Shown one piece after another: positions 40,269-48,806 of a stretch of DNA of 64,000 nt (the first letter of the stretch is position 1; every line of letters begins with the position of its first letter). Source of the stretch: Achromobacter agilis (GTDB lineage: Bacteria > Pseudomonadota > Gammaproteobacteria > Burkholderiales > Burkholderiaceae_B); NCBI RefSeq assembly GCF_900496965.1, contig NZ_UFQB01000016.1, forward strand, positions 62,001 to 126,000, in the 5' to 3' direction. The translations under genes and the position numbers were made by a program. The notes below the pieces were generated by a model. The model was not told where the DNA came from. It made no database searches and was given only the letters and a program-made list of their open reading frames with translations.

Positions 40269-41177
40269 TCAGGCGGCCTTGCCGGCATAGAGCGCGTCGA
40301 GCTTCTCCTCGTAGGTGAAGTATCCGATGCTCTCGTAGAGTTCCATGCGCGTCTGCATCTCGTCCAGCATGGCGCGCTGCGTGCCGTCGCGCCGGATGGC
40401 CGCGTATGTCCGTTGCGCCGCGCGGTTCATGGCGCGGAAGGCCGACAGGGGATACAGCGCGATGGCGACATCGGCCGCGGCGAGCTCGTCCACGGTCAGC
40501 ATGGGCGTCTGCCCGAACTCCGTGATGTTGGCCAGGATGGGCGCGGGCAGCGCGCGGGCGAAGTCACGGAATCCTTCCAGGTCGGGTACCGCCTCGGGAA
40601 AGGCGACGTCCGCGCCGGCTTCGATGCAGGCCGCCAGACGGTCCAGGGCGCTTTGCCGGCCCTGGCTGGCCAGCGCATCGGTGCGCGCGATGATCACGAA
40701 TTCGGGATCGCTGCGGGCGTCGACCGCCGCCTTGATGCGGTCCACCATTTCGGGCAGGGTCACGACCTCTTTGTTCGGCCGGTGCCCGCAACGTTTGGCG
40801 CCGGCCTGGTCTTCGATCTGCATCGCCGCCGCGCCGGCGGCGATCAGCGATCGGGTGGTGCGCGCCACATTGAACGCCGACGCGCCAAAGCCGGTATCGG
40901 CGTCGACCGTCAGCGGCAGCGGGCAGATCTCGGTGATCCGCCGCACGTCGGTCAGCACGTCCTCAAGGCCGACGATGCCAAGGTCAGGCACGCCGAGCGA
41001 GCCGGCGGCCACGCCGCCGCCCGAAAGATAGATAGCCTGGAAGCCGGCTTGCTGGGCCAGCAGCGCGTGGTTGGCGTTGATGGCGCCGACGATCTGCAAG
41101 GGGCGTTCGGTCTGCATCGCCAGGCGCATGCGCGCGCCGGCGCTTGCGGGGGCGGAAGGGCGGGTGGAGAGGGCCAT
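40269..41177 (-). CDS. prpB: 2-methylisocitrate lyase-type enzyme (PrpB family)
   Basis: A 302-aa isocitrate lyase/PEP mutase superfamily enzyme. It has [18 protein letters not shown], the metal-binding [12 protein letters not shown], and the active-site loop K-R-C-G-H followed by P-N-K. These fit PrpB, which splits 2-methylisocitrate into pyruvate and succinate in the methylcitrate cycle. It is the first gene of the leftward unit, preceded by a sigma-54 promoter and divergent from a PrpR-type activator. A methylcitrate synthase gene is not in the window, so propionate catabolism is inferred rather than complete. Confidence 0.85.
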   Translation of the reverse strand: MALSTRPSAPASAGARMRLAMQTERPLQIVGAINANHALLAQQAGFQAIYLSGGGVAAGSLGVPDLGIVGLEDVLTDVRRITEICPLPLTVDADTGFGASAFNVARTTRSLIAAGAAAMQIEDQAGAKRCGHRPNKEVVTLPEMVDRIKAAVDARSDPEFVIIARTDALASQGRQSALDRLAACIEAGADVAFPEAVPDLEGFRDFARALPAPILANITEFGQTPMLTVDELAAADVAIALYPLSAFRAMNRAAQRTYAAIRRDGTQRAMLDEMQTRMELYESIGYFTYEEKLDALYAGKAA

Positions 41178-41210
41178 GGGGGTTCCGTTGGAAGAGGGTA
41201 GGTTTGCTTA

Positions 41211-41226
41211 TGCAAGATGCGTACCA
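41211..41226 (-). promoter_or_regulatory. Sigma-54 promoter upstream of prpB
   Basis: On the minus strand TGGTACG-CATC-TTGCA matches the -24/-12 consensus TGGCACG-N4-TTGC(A/T) with one difference. It ends about 33 bases before the prpB ATG, a good distance for a transcript start. The divergent gene encodes a sigma-54 activator, as required. Confidence 0.85.
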
Positions 41227-41264
41227 GGCCTGCCTCCTCCCGTAGCGGGGACATAGGGGCGATG

Positions 41265-41284
41265 TTTCAATTTCAAAATTGAAA
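41265..41284. promoter_or_regulatory. Palindromic activator site for the PrpR-like protein
   Basis: TTTCAATTT and AAATTGAAA form a perfect 9-bp inverted repeat around CA, about 40-60 bases upstream of the sigma-54 promoter. This is the expected place of an upstream activating sequence. A partial third element ATTTCAATG follows at about 41291. Confidence 0.72.
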
Positions 41285-41336
41285 TATATGGATTTCAATG
41301 ATGAGATAGCCGGGCGCAACCGCCACAGGGCCCGCC

Positions 41337-43286
41337 ATGCTTCCAGCTTCGCCATCGACCGAACCGGATTCCCCCTCATTGCCTCGCATCTGGGCCATAG
41401 GAATGGCGCGGATATCGCGCAGTTTCGCGCAGATCCTGCCGCGCTTTGCCGGCCGGGGAGAGTTCAAGCTCATCGAGGCGGGCTTCGAGACGGCCGCCAA
41501 TGCCATCAATCAGGCGGCGCGGCAGGGTCAGGTGGATGCGGTGGTGGCGGCGGGCCTCAATGGCGCTTACCTGCGGCGCCATGTATCCGTGCCGGTGGTG
41601 CAGGTGAAGATCATCGGTTTCGAGGTCATGAACGCGCTTTCCACGGCCCGCCGCATTTCACCGCGGGTCGCCCTGTTGGGGCAGGCCGGTCAGTATCCCG
41701 AGCTGGAGACATTCCTGAACACGTTCTCGCTCGACATTCCGGTCCGAACCTACCAGGATCCGGATGATGCGCTGGCGCAGGTCCAGGCGCTGAAGGGCGA
41801 GGGTATCGAAGTGATCGTCGGCTCGGGATTGCTGGTGGACTATGCCGAGCGCATCGGGCTGATGGGGGTGCTGGTGTATTCGCCGGCGACGATAGGGGCA
41901 TGCATCGAGGACGCCATCGAGATCACCAGGCTGCAGCGGATCGAATCGGGGCGGCGCGAGTATCTCAATGCGGTGCTGGCTAACCTGGACGAAGGTGTGG
42001 CCGCCGTCGACGCGTCGGGCCGGATCCAGGCCCTGAACCCTGCCGTCGAACGCCTGCTGGGCATCAGGGCATCCGGCATGGCCGGACGCCGGCTGGAGGA
42101 GGTTTCGCCGGCGCTGTCCTTGGACGAGGTGCTGCGCAGCGGCAAGCGCGAGGCCGAGTCCGTCCATCGCCTGGCCGGCAAGATGGTGGTTGTGAACCGC
42201 ATTCCGCTGGCGACAGGGGCCGGCCTGTCAGGCGCCGTCCTGACCTTGCAGGAAGCCGGTGCCATCCACCGCGCCGACCGCAATCTGCGCACCCGGGCTC
42301 GGATGCGCGCCCACGCCGTGCGCTACACGCTGGACGATTTGTTCGGCACGGCGCCCCCCGTCGAGAAGGTGCGCATGCTGGGCCGCCGCTATGCCAGAGT
42401 GGACTCCACCGTACTGATCGGCGGCGAAAGCGGCACGGGCAAGGAAGTGCTGGCGCAAGGCATTCATCAGGCCAGCGCACGCCACAGCTTCCCGTTTATC
42501 GCCGTCAACTGCGCGGCCTTCCCCGAAAGCCTGTTGGAAAGCGAGCTGTTCGGCTACGAAGATGGGGCGTTCAGCGGCGCCCGCCGGGGAGGAAAACCTG
42601 GCCTGTTCGAATCGGCTCATAACGGCACGCTCTTTCTGGACGAGGTGGGCGACATGCCGGCCGCCTTGCAGATCCGTCTGCTGCGAGTGCTGCAGGAACG
42701 CCAGGTGACGCCGGTGGGGGGCAGCGAAGCGGTGCCGGTCAATGTGCGTATCATCGCCGCCACCCACCGCGACCTGGCGGCCATGGTCGCGGCGGGGGAT
42801 TTCCGCCAGGACCTGTTTTTCCGCTTGAACATCCTGCGCATCGATATGCCGACCCTGCGCGAGCGCAGGCAGGATATCTGGCCGCTGGCGCAACGGCTTT
42901 ACCTGCGTATCCAGGAGAACCTCGGCTTGCAGCCGCTCAGGCCGTTGTCTCCCGCCGCGCAGGCAGCCCTGATGGCGTATGCCTGGCCCGGCAATATCCG
43001 CGAACTCGAGAACGTGCTGGAGCGCCTGGCGGTGTATCTGGTCGAGATGCCCGGCGATCTCTCCGGGGCGCAGATGCGGCGCATCGTCGGAGACGTCGCG
43101 CCCGAACTGGCTGGCGGCGCGCCGGTGGAAACGCGCGCGGAGTCGCTGGCCGATACCTCGCGGCGGCACGATGCGGCGCATATCCGCGCGGTGCTGGCGC
43201 GCTGCGGCGGCAACCGCCAGGAGGCTTGCGCCATGCTGGGGATCAGCCCCACCACGCTCTGGCGCAGGCTGCGCCAGAGCCGGTAG
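41337..43286 (+). CDS. prpR: Sigma-54-dependent activator, PrpR type
   Basis: A 649-aa regulator with domains in order: PrpR-N ligand domain (~15-180, [10 protein letters not shown] to I-G-A-C-I-E-D), PAS-like (~205-300), AAA+ sigma-54 interaction domain (~330-560) with G-E-S-G-T-G-K-E, the loop G-A-F-S-G-A and F-L-D-E-V-G-D, and a Fis-type helix-turn-helix at the end ([19 protein letters not shown]). PrpR-type proteins sense 2-methylcitrate and turn on prp genes. Divergent from prpB with a sigma-54 promoter between, so it likely activates the leftward unit. Confidence 0.88.
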   Translation: MLPASPSTEPDSPSLPRIWAIGMARISRSFAQILPRFAGRGEFKLIEAGFETAANAINQAARQGQVDAVVAAGLNGAYLRRHVSVPVVQVKIIGFEVMNALSTARRISPRVALLGQAGQYPELETFLNTFSLDIPVRTYQDPDDALAQVQALKGEGIEVIVGSGLLVDYAERIGLMGVLVYSPATIGACIEDAIEITRLQRIESGRREYLNAVLANLDEGVAAVDASGRIQALNPAVERLLGIRASGMAGRRLEEVSPALSLDEVLRSGKREAESVHRLAGKMVVVNRIPLATGAGLSGAVLTLQEAGAIHRADRNLRTRARMRAHAVRYTLDDLFGTAPPVEKVRMLGRRYARVDSTVLIGGESGTGKEVLAQGIHQASARHSFPFIAVNCAAFPESLLESELFGYEDGAFSGARRGGKPGLFESAHNGTLFLDEVGDMPAALQIRLLRVLQERQVTPVGGSEAVPVNVRIIAATHRDLAAMVAAGDFRQDLFFRLNILRIDMPTLRERRQDIWPLAQRLYLRIQENLGLQPLRPLSPAAQAALMAYAWPGNIRELENVLERLAVYLVEMPGDLSGAQMRRIVGDVAPELAGGAPVETRAESLADTSRRHDAAHIRAVLARCGGNRQEACAMLGISPTTLWRRLRQSR

Positions 43287-43298
43287 CCTGCGCCGGGC

Positions 43299-43901
43299 TC
43301 ACAGCACCAGCTTCACGCCGATGGCGAACATGGCCGCGGCGACGAATGCATCCAGCACTCGCCACGCCTTGGGGTCGGCGAAGACCGGCCGGAGCAGGCG
43401 CGCGCCGTAGCCCAGGGCGAAGAAAAAAGTGAACGAGGCCGCGATCGCGCCCAGCGCGAAGGCAAGCTTGTGGCCGTCGTACTGGCTGGATACCGAGCCG
43501 AGCAGGACCACAGTGTCCAGGTAGACGTGCGGATTGAGCCAGGTGAAGGCCAGGCAGGCCGCCAGCGCGGCCCATCGTCCCGCCGTTTCCCGGGACGACG
43601 GCGCCAGGCTGCCGTGGCGGCTGCGCAGCGCGGAGATCAGGCTGCGGGCGGCATAGGCGAACAGGAATGCCGCGCCGCCATAGCGCAGGGCGGGTTCCAG
43701 CCAGGGAAGGGTAGCGACGGCCAGGCCGAATCCGGCCACGCCCGCGCCGATCAGGACGGCGTCCGACAGGGCGCAGGTCAGGCAGACGTCAAAGACGTGT
43801 TCCTGCCGCAATCCCTGGCGCAGGACGAAGGCGTTCTGCGCGCCGATCGCCATGATCAGGCTCAGGCCGAGCAGGAAGCCGGGAAGAAAGGCGGTCGTCA
43901 T
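43299..43901 (-). CDS. LysE/ArgO-family amino acid exporter
   Basis: A 200-aa inner-membrane protein with six hydrophobic segments. The N-terminal signature G-L-S-L-I-M-A-I-G-A-Q-N-A-F-V-L-R-Q-G is diagnostic of LysE/ArgO exporters, and F-T-W-L-N-P-H-V-Y-L-D-T-V-V-L-L-G is the second conserved block. It exports excess basic amino acids such as arginine or lysine. The start at 43901 overlaps nothing and has AAGGGT upstream. A LysR-type gene lies upstream on the same strand with a 42-bp gap containing an inverted repeat, fitting LysG/ArgP-like control. Confidence 0.87.
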   Translation of the reverse strand: MTTAFLPGFLLGLSLIMAIGAQNAFVLRQGLRQEHVFDVCLTCALSDAVLIGAGVAGFGLAVATLPWLEPALRYGGAAFLFAYAARSLISALRSRHGSLAPSSRETAGRWAALAACLAFTWLNPHVYLDTVVLLGSVSSQYDGHKLAFALGAIAASFTFFFALGYGARLLRPVFADPKAWRVLDAFVAAAMFAIGVKLVL

Positions 43902-43942
43902 GGATACCCTTTGCGAAGGGCGACAGCCTAGTCTGTGCGGCG

Positions 43943-43970
43943 AGATTAGAAAAACTAAAAAAACTAATCT
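43943..43970. promoter_or_regulatory. Inverted repeat upstream of the LysE/ArgO gene
   Basis: AGATTAG (43943-43949) and CTAATCT (43964-43970), 7-bp perfect arms with a 14-base A-rich spacer, in the otherwise GC-rich leader of the exporter gene. Candidate operator for a LysR-type regulator. Confidence 0.55.
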
Positions 43971-44008
43971 GTACTTAGCCCCGCTAATTATTCCGCGCCG
44001 GCAGCCGG

Positions 44009-44926
44009 TCAGGCCGGGAGCGCGTCGTCCCGTCCCGCCGCCGCAAGATGATCCAGCAGCAGGCGGGCGGCCGCGGGCAGGTTCTTTTCGTCGCGCATGC
44101 AGACGGCGAAGCGCCGGCGGCTCCACGGGTCCTTCAGCGGCAGCACCCGCAATCCATGCGCCAGCGCATAGGGCGAGGCCACTTCGACGGGAGCGACGCT
44201 GATCGCCAGGCCGGCCAGCACCACACGGAAGGCCGAATCGAAATTGCTGACCGTTACCCGGTGCCGCAGGGTCTTGCCGCTTTGGCTGGCGGCGGTTTGC
44301 AGCATCCGCAACACGGCGCCGGCCGCGGGCATGTTGACGTGTTCGTATTCCAGCGCGTCTTCGAACCAGACCGCTTCGTGGCGGGCCAGGGGATGGTCGG
44401 GCCCGGTAACGACGGCAAGGCGGTCGCCCCGGTAGGGGCGGGTGTGCAGCCCGTGGAAATCGGCGGCGTCCCAGCAGATGCCCAGGCTGGCGATGCCGTC
44501 CTTGACGCCGCGCACCACCTCCTGGCTGACGCGCTCTTCCATGTCCACGCGGATGTTCCGATGGGGGGCGGCCTGCAGGAACGCAGCGATGTCTTCGGCA
44601 AGCGATTCGGCGAGCACGGAAGCAGTGGCCAGGATGCGCACCTGGCCTTTCACGCCGCTGGCGTACGCGGCCATATCGCGCTCGACGCGTCCGGCGGTGG
44701 CCAGCATGGCGCGCGCGTGCTCGAGCAGCGTTTCTCCGGCCGCGGTCGGCTCGACGCCGCGGCGCTTGCGCGTCAGCAGCTTGGTGCCCACGGTGTCTTC
44801 CAATTGCGCCAGCCGCTTGCTGATGGCCGAGCCGACGATGTTGGCGCGTTGGCCTGCGCGGGCGATGTTGCCGGTCTCGCACACGGAGACGAACAGGCGC
44901 AAAGTCGTGATATCCAGGTCGCGCAT
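44009..44926 (-). CDS. LysR-family transcriptional regulator
   Basis: A 305-aa LysR regulator. The N-terminal winged helix-turn-helix reads D-I-T-T-L-R-L-F-V-S-V-C-E-T-G-N-I-A-R-A, then I-V-G-S-A-I-S-K-R-L-A-Q-L-E; the C-terminal part is the two-lobe effector domain. The ATG at 44926 begins the family-typical start; a TTG at 44956 would add ten residues. It is divergent from the HMG-CoA-lyase-like/CaiB/Bug cluster, with a perfect LysR-type dyad in between, so it most likely controls that cluster. It precedes the exporter gene on the same strand. Confidence 0.88.
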   Translation of the reverse strand: MRDLDITTLRLFVSVCETGNIARAGQRANIVGSAISKRLAQLEDTVGTKLLTRKRRGVEPTAAGETLLEHARAMLATAGRVERDMAAYASGVKGQVRILATASVLAESLAEDIAAFLQAAPHRNIRVDMEERVSQEVVRGVKDGIASLGICWDAADFHGLHTRPYRGDRLAVVTGPDHPLARHEAVWFEDALEYEHVNMPAAGAVLRMLQTAASQSGKTLRHRVTVSNFDSAFRVVLAGLAISVAPVEVASPYALAHGLRVLPLKDPWSRRRFAVCMRDEKNLPAAARLLLDHLAAAGRDDALPA

Positions 44927-44949
44927 GGGTGTAAGCCGGTTTTCTTGAT

Positions 44950-44964
44950 ATTCCAATACGGAAT
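44950..44964. promoter_or_regulatory. LysR-type dyad ATTCC-N5-GGAAT
   Basis: ATTCC-AATAC-GGAAT, a perfect inverted repeat that contains the LysR T-N11-A motif. It lies 24 bases upstream of the regulator start and in the promoter region of the divergent rightward cluster, the normal site for autoregulation and target activation. Confidence 0.72.
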
Positions 44965-45043
44965 TTTAGGCGTTCCTTAATAGCGCTTGTGGATTAAATG
45001 AGAATATCTAAACTGGCTGCTCCCAGATAGACCTGACATCGCG

Positions 45044-45997
45044 ATGCCGCCTGATTGCCTCCCGTCCCCTCCCGCCGCCGCCATCGTCCGAGAAGTGGGC
45101 CTGCGCGACGGCCTGCAAAGCCTGCCGGTGGTGCTGCCGACCGCCGCCAAGCTCGAATGGATAGACGCGGCCTATGCCGCCGGGCAGCGCGAAATCGAGG
45201 TGGGATCTTTCGTGCCCGCCCGCCTGTTGCCGCAACTGGCGGATACCGGCGAACTGATTGCCCACGCGAAGCGCCTGCCGGGCCTGTCCGTTTCGGTGCT
45301 GGTGCCCAATTTGAAGGGCGCGGAACGCGCGCTGTCCAGCGGCGCGGACCTGATGCTGGTGCCGCTGTCGGCCAGCCACGCCCATAGCGTGGCGAATCTG
45401 CGCAAGACGCCGCAAGAGGCGGTCGCGATGCTGCGGGAGATCCGTGCCGCGCGCGACGCCGCCGGTTCGCCGATGCTGATCGAGGGCGGCGTCGGCACGG
45501 CCTTTGGCTGCACGCTGCAGGGCGCGGTGCGCCCGGACGAGGTCCTGCGCCTGCTGGGTGAGTTGCTGGATGCGGGCGCCGACCGGGTGAGCCTGGCAGA
45601 CACCGTGGGCTATGCCGATCCGGCCTCGGTGCGGCGCCTGTTCGCGCAGGCGCGGCGCATCGCCGGCGACCGGCTCTGCTGCGCGCATTTCCACGACACG
45701 CGGGGACTGGGGCTCGCCAATGTGTTGGCGGCCCTGGATACCGGCGTGGCTCGGTTCGACGCCTGCCTGGCGGGCATCGGGGGCTGTCCGCATGCGCCGG
45801 GGGCCAGCGGCAACGTCAGCACCGAAGACCTGGTGTTCATGCTGGAGAGCATGGGCATCGGCACCGGCGTAGACCTGGACCGCCTGCTGGCGCTGCGCGA
45901 AACCGCGAGCCGCTGGTTGCCGGACCAGCCCTTGCACGGCGCGCTGTGGCGCGCCGGCCTGCCCAAGACCTATTCCTCGCGTTCCCCGGCCGCCTGA
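45044..45997 (+). CDS. Hydroxymethylglutaryl-CoA lyase-family enzyme
   Basis: A 317-aa TIM-barrel lyase with the HMG-CoA lyase signatures: E-V-G-L-R-D-G-L-Q near the start, S-L-A-D-T-V-G-Y, H-F-H-D-T-R-G-L-G with the metal-binding histidines, and G-I-G-G-C-P-H-A-P-G-A-S-G-N with the catalytic cysteine. The family cleaves branched 3-hydroxyacyl-CoA esters to acetyl-CoA or pyruvate plus a second product. Followed by a CaiB-type CoA transferase and a Bug protein, it suggests uptake, CoA activation and cleavage of a branched dicarboxylate; the exact substrate is unknown. Confidence 0.85.
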   Translation: MPPDCLPSPPAAAIVREVGLRDGLQSLPVVLPTAAKLEWIDAAYAAGQREIEVGSFVPARLLPQLADTGELIAHAKRLPGLSVSVLVPNLKGAERALSSGADLMLVPLSASHAHSVANLRKTPQEAVAMLREIRAARDAAGSPMLIEGGVGTAFGCTLQGAVRPDEVLRLLGELLDAGADRVSLADTVGYADPASVRRLFAQARRIAGDRLCCAHFHDTRGLGLANVLAALDTGVARFDACLAGIGGCPHAPGASGNVSTEDLVFMLESMGIGTGVDLDRLLALRETASRWLPDQPLHGALWRAGLPKTYSSRSPAA

Positions 45998-46028
45998 GCG
46001 CGCCGCCGGCTTCCCAACGGGCCATTCC

Positions 46029-47252
46029 ATGCAGAACATTCCAGACGCTTCCGCTCCTCAATCTTCTCGCGCCTTGCCGCTGGCCGGCCTGCGCGTGGTC
46101 GAATTCACCCACATGGTCATGGGGCCCACCTGCGGGATGGTGCTGGCCGACCTGGGCGCGGAGGTGATCAAGGTCGAGCCGGTGCAGGGCGACCGGACCC
46201 GCCACCTGCTGGGGGTGGGGGCGGGCTTCTTTCCCATGTTCAACCGCAACAAGAAGAGCATTGCCCTGGATATCCAGACGCCCGCTGGGGCCGAGGCCGC
46301 GCGCAGGCTCGCGGCGAGCGCCGACGTGGTAGCCGAGAATTTCCGTCCCGGCACGATGGCCAGGCACGGCCTGGACTACGCCTCGCTGTCCAGGGAGAAC
46401 CCCCGGCTCATCTACGTGAGCCACAAGGGGTTCCTGCCCGGCCCCTATGCGATGCGCACCGCGCTGGACGAGGTGGTGCAGATGATGGGCGGGCTGGCCT
46501 ACATGACGGGGCGTCCCGGCGACCCGGTGCGCGCCGGCACCAGCGTGAACGACATTATGGGCGGCATGTTCGGCGCTATCGGGGCCATGGCGGCGCTGAT
46601 CCAGCGCGGCATTACGGGACGGGGCCAAGAGGTGCAGTCCGCGCTGTTCGAAAACAATGTGTTCCTGGTCGGCCAGCACATGCTGCAGTACGCGATCACG
46701 GGCCAGCCTTCCGCGCCGATGCCGGACCGCGTATCGGCCTGGGCGCTGTATGACGTGTTCACCGTCAGGAACGGCGAACAGATTTTCCTGGCCGCCGTCA
46801 GCGACTCGCAATGGCAGACTTTCTGCGACGCCTTCGGGTTCGACGACCTGAAGCATGATCCGGCGCTGGCGACGAACAACGACCGCGTGCGCATGCGGCC
46901 CACGTTGCTGGCCGATCTGCGCAAGCGCCTGGCCTCCCGCAGCGCGGCCGAACTGGCAAGCGTGTTCGAGCGCATCGGCCTGCCGTTCGCGCCGATCGTC
47001 AAGCCCGAGGAGCTGTATGACGATCCCCATCTGCGCGCGACCGGCGGACTGGCGGACATCCGCTTGCCGGATGGCGAACGGGCAGGGCAGATGGCGGGCG
47101 CGGCCCTGTTCCCCTTGATGATGGACGGCCGGCGCCTCGGAGTCAGGCAGCATCCGCCCGTGCTGGGCGCCGACACCGACGTCCTGCTGCAAAGCCTGGG
47201 CTATGCCGCGGGCGAGATCGCCGCGCTGCGGGAGCAGGGAGCGGCGGCTTGA
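46029..47252 (+). CDS. CaiB/BaiF-family (class III) CoA transferase
   Basis: A 407-aa protein with class III CoA-transferase blocks: G-L-R-V-V-E-F-T-H-M-V-M-G-P, G-A-E-V-I-K-V-E-P, N-R-N-K-K-S-I-A-L-D, V-V-A-E-N-F-R-P-G, and G-R-G-Q-E-V-Q-S-A-L-F-E-N. A conserved acidic residue of the T-A-L-D-E-V-V-Q stretch is a candidate for the catalytic aspartate. It would activate the acid that the neighbouring lyase cleaves, taking CoA from another thioester. Only 31 bases separate it from the lyase gene, and 66 from the Bug gene. Confidence 0.9.
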   Translation: MQNIPDASAPQSSRALPLAGLRVVEFTHMVMGPTCGMVLADLGAEVIKVEPVQGDRTRHLLGVGAGFFPMFNRNKKSIALDIQTPAGAEAARRLAASADVVAENFRPGTMARHGLDYASLSRENPRLIYVSHKGFLPGPYAMRTALDEVVQMMGGLAYMTGRPGDPVRAGTSVNDIMGGMFGAIGAMAALIQRGITGRGQEVQSALFENNVFLVGQHMLQYAITGQPSAPMPDRVSAWALYDVFTVRNGEQIFLAAVSDSQWQTFCDAFGFDDLKHDPALATNNDRVRMRPTLLADLRKRLASRSAAELASVFERIGLPFAPIVKPEELYDDPHLRATGGLADIRLPDGERAGQMAGAALFPLMMDGRRLGVRQHPPVLGADTDVLLQSLGYAAGEIAALREQGAAA

Positions 47253-47318
47253 GGCATTGAATCCGTAGTGGGAAGCGCACCGCAGACGCGGGCGGCAAAA
47301 AAACGAAAGGAGACAGAC

Positions 47319-48305
47319 ATGGACAAGCAAGTCGCGGGTTGGAGCCGCAGAAGGGTGCTGGGCGCGTTCGGGGCCGCGATACTGGCCGCGCCGGGCCTGT
47401 CGCGGGCGCAAAGCGACAGGCCCGTGAAATTCATCCTGCCGGTGGGCGTGGGATCCGGCGTGGATACGATCACCCGTTCGGCGGGGCCGGCGCTTTCGGC
47501 TGCTCTGGGCCATACGGTGGTGGTCGAGAACCAGCCGGGGGCGGGCGGGATCGTCGGCACATCGGCGCTGGTGCGCTCGGCGCCCGACGGCTATACGTTG
47601 GCCATGCTGTCGAACAACCATGTCATTTTTCCCAGCGTGTACAAATCGCTGCCGTTCGACCCGCTGGCGGATATCACGCCGATCAGCATGGTGGGGATGA
47701 CGCCTTTCCTGCTGGTGGCGAATCCGCAGAAGATCGCGGCGCAGGGTATCCAGGAACTGACCGCGCTGCTGCAGCGCCAGCCCGGCCGCTACAACTATGC
47801 GTCTTCGGGCAACGGCACCATCCTGCACCTGGCCGCCGAGATGTATGTGCAGCAGGCCGGCGTGAAAGCCAGGCACATCCCGTACAAGGGCGTCGGGCCG
47901 ATGATGGCGGACCTGATGAGCGGGCAGGTGGATTTCGGCGTCCTGTCGCTGCCCTCGGTACTGCCGCAGGTGACGAGCGGGGCGTTGAAGGCGTTGGGCG
48001 CGTGCGGCGCCGAACGCATGGCGGCGCTGCCGGACTTGCCCACCTTGCGGGAGCAGGGCCTGCCGGATTACGAAATAGGTGGATGGTTTGCCGCGGCGGG
48101 CCCGGCGAAGCTGCCCGCCGCCGAGGTGCGCCGCATTTATGGCGCGCTGGACCGCGCATTCAACTCGCCTGAGGTCAAGCAGGCGATGGCGGTCCAGAAC
48201 AACAAGATCGTGCTGATGCCGCCTGAGCAGACCGTGGCGTATTTCCGCACTGAGATGGCGAAATACGCCTCGGTCGTCAAGGGTGCAGGGTTGGAATTGA
48301 TGTAG
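47319..48305 (+). CDS. Bug/TctC-family binding protein with Tat-like signal
   Basis: A 328-aa protein starting at the ATG at 47319 (GGAG with six-base spacing). The N-terminus W-S-R-R-R-V-L-G-A-F-G followed by a hydrophobic stretch ending S-R-A-Q looks like a twin-arginine signal, unlike the Sec-type signal of the Bug protein at 36502. The mature part has F-I-L-P-V-G-V-G-S-G-V-D, N-Q-P-G-A-G-G-I-V-G and typical Bug features. It likely presents the substrate of the HMG-lyase/CoA-transferase pathway encoded just upstream. Confidence 0.9.
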   Translation: MDKQVAGWSRRRVLGAFGAAILAAPGLSRAQSDRPVKFILPVGVGSGVDTITRSAGPALSAALGHTVVVENQPGAGGIVGTSALVRSAPDGYTLAMLSNNHVIFPSVYKSLPFDPLADITPISMVGMTPFLLVANPQKIAAQGIQELTALLQRQPGRYNYASSGNGTILHLAAEMYVQQAGVKARHIPYKGVGPMMADLMSGQVDFGVLSLPSVLPQVTSGALKALGACGAERMAALPDLPTLREQGLPDYEIGGWFAAAGPAKLPAAEVRRIYGALDRAFNSPEVKQAMAVQNNKIVLMPPEQTVAYFRTEMAKYASVVKGAGLELM

Positions 48306-48314
48306 CCGGCAGTC

Positions 48315-48539
48315 TCAGCTGCCGCCCTGGTCCGCCGCGCGCAGGATGCCGTACAGCTTGTCCTTCAGTTGCAGCTTTTCCTTCTTTAGCACTTCGACCT
48401 CGTTGCCGGATGCCGGCTGGATGCCGGCCTCCATATTCTTGATTTCCTGGTCCAGGTCATTGTGACGCTGGAAAAGCGCGGAGAAATGCGCGTTCTCGGA
48501 TTTCAGCCGGGTAATGAGTTGGCGGTATTCAGGGAACAT
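48315..48539 (-). CDS. YdcH-family small protein (DUF465)
   Basis: A 74-aa charged helical protein: M-F-P-E-Y-R-Q-L-I-T-R-L-K near the start, H-F-S-A-L-F-Q-R-H-N-D-L-D-Q-E-I in the middle and L-K-K-E-K-L-Q-L-K-D-K-L-Y-G-I-L at the end. This is the YdcH/DUF465 pattern of two antiparallel helices. Function is not established. The ATG at 48539 follows GAGG with a five-base gap. It converges with the Bug gene, leaving only nine bases between. Confidence 0.88.
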   Translation of the reverse strand: MFPEYRQLITRLKSENAHFSALFQRHNDLDQEIKNMEAGIQPASGNEVEVLKKEKLQLKDKLYGILRAADQGGS

Positions 48540-48806
48540 AAGGGCCTCTTGAAAAAACCGGTTGACGGGTACTGCGGAAGCGCTGCGAGCCTGATGATCC
48601 TGGTTGTCGGTTCCATGACACGCCAACCCCGTGCCGTTGTCAACCGCCCGTCCGGGGGCTGCGGGCCGGCGCGTTGATGCGGCGCAAAGGGAAAGTGAGG
48701 CGAACCGTGGCGTTCTGGGAGTTTGTGCGGTTTGGTCACGAGTGATTACATGCAGATCCCGGCCCGGGGATACACTCGCTTCCCCGTGGTCAGCCATAAA
48801 AGTGAA

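Noticed and set aside
37524..41177. AcnD rather than AcnA identity for the aconitase
   Set aside because: The N-terminal and P-D-T-L-V-G-T-D-S-H-T blocks read like AcnA; context with PrpB leaves a methylcitrate role open, but the sequence does not call for AcnD.
43299..44882. Long leftward frame that would fuse a 320-residue N-terminus to the LysE/ArgO exporter
   Set aside because: The N-terminal part is an alternative frame of the LysR gene, Arg/Pro-rich and motif-free; the exporter has its own natural start at 43901.
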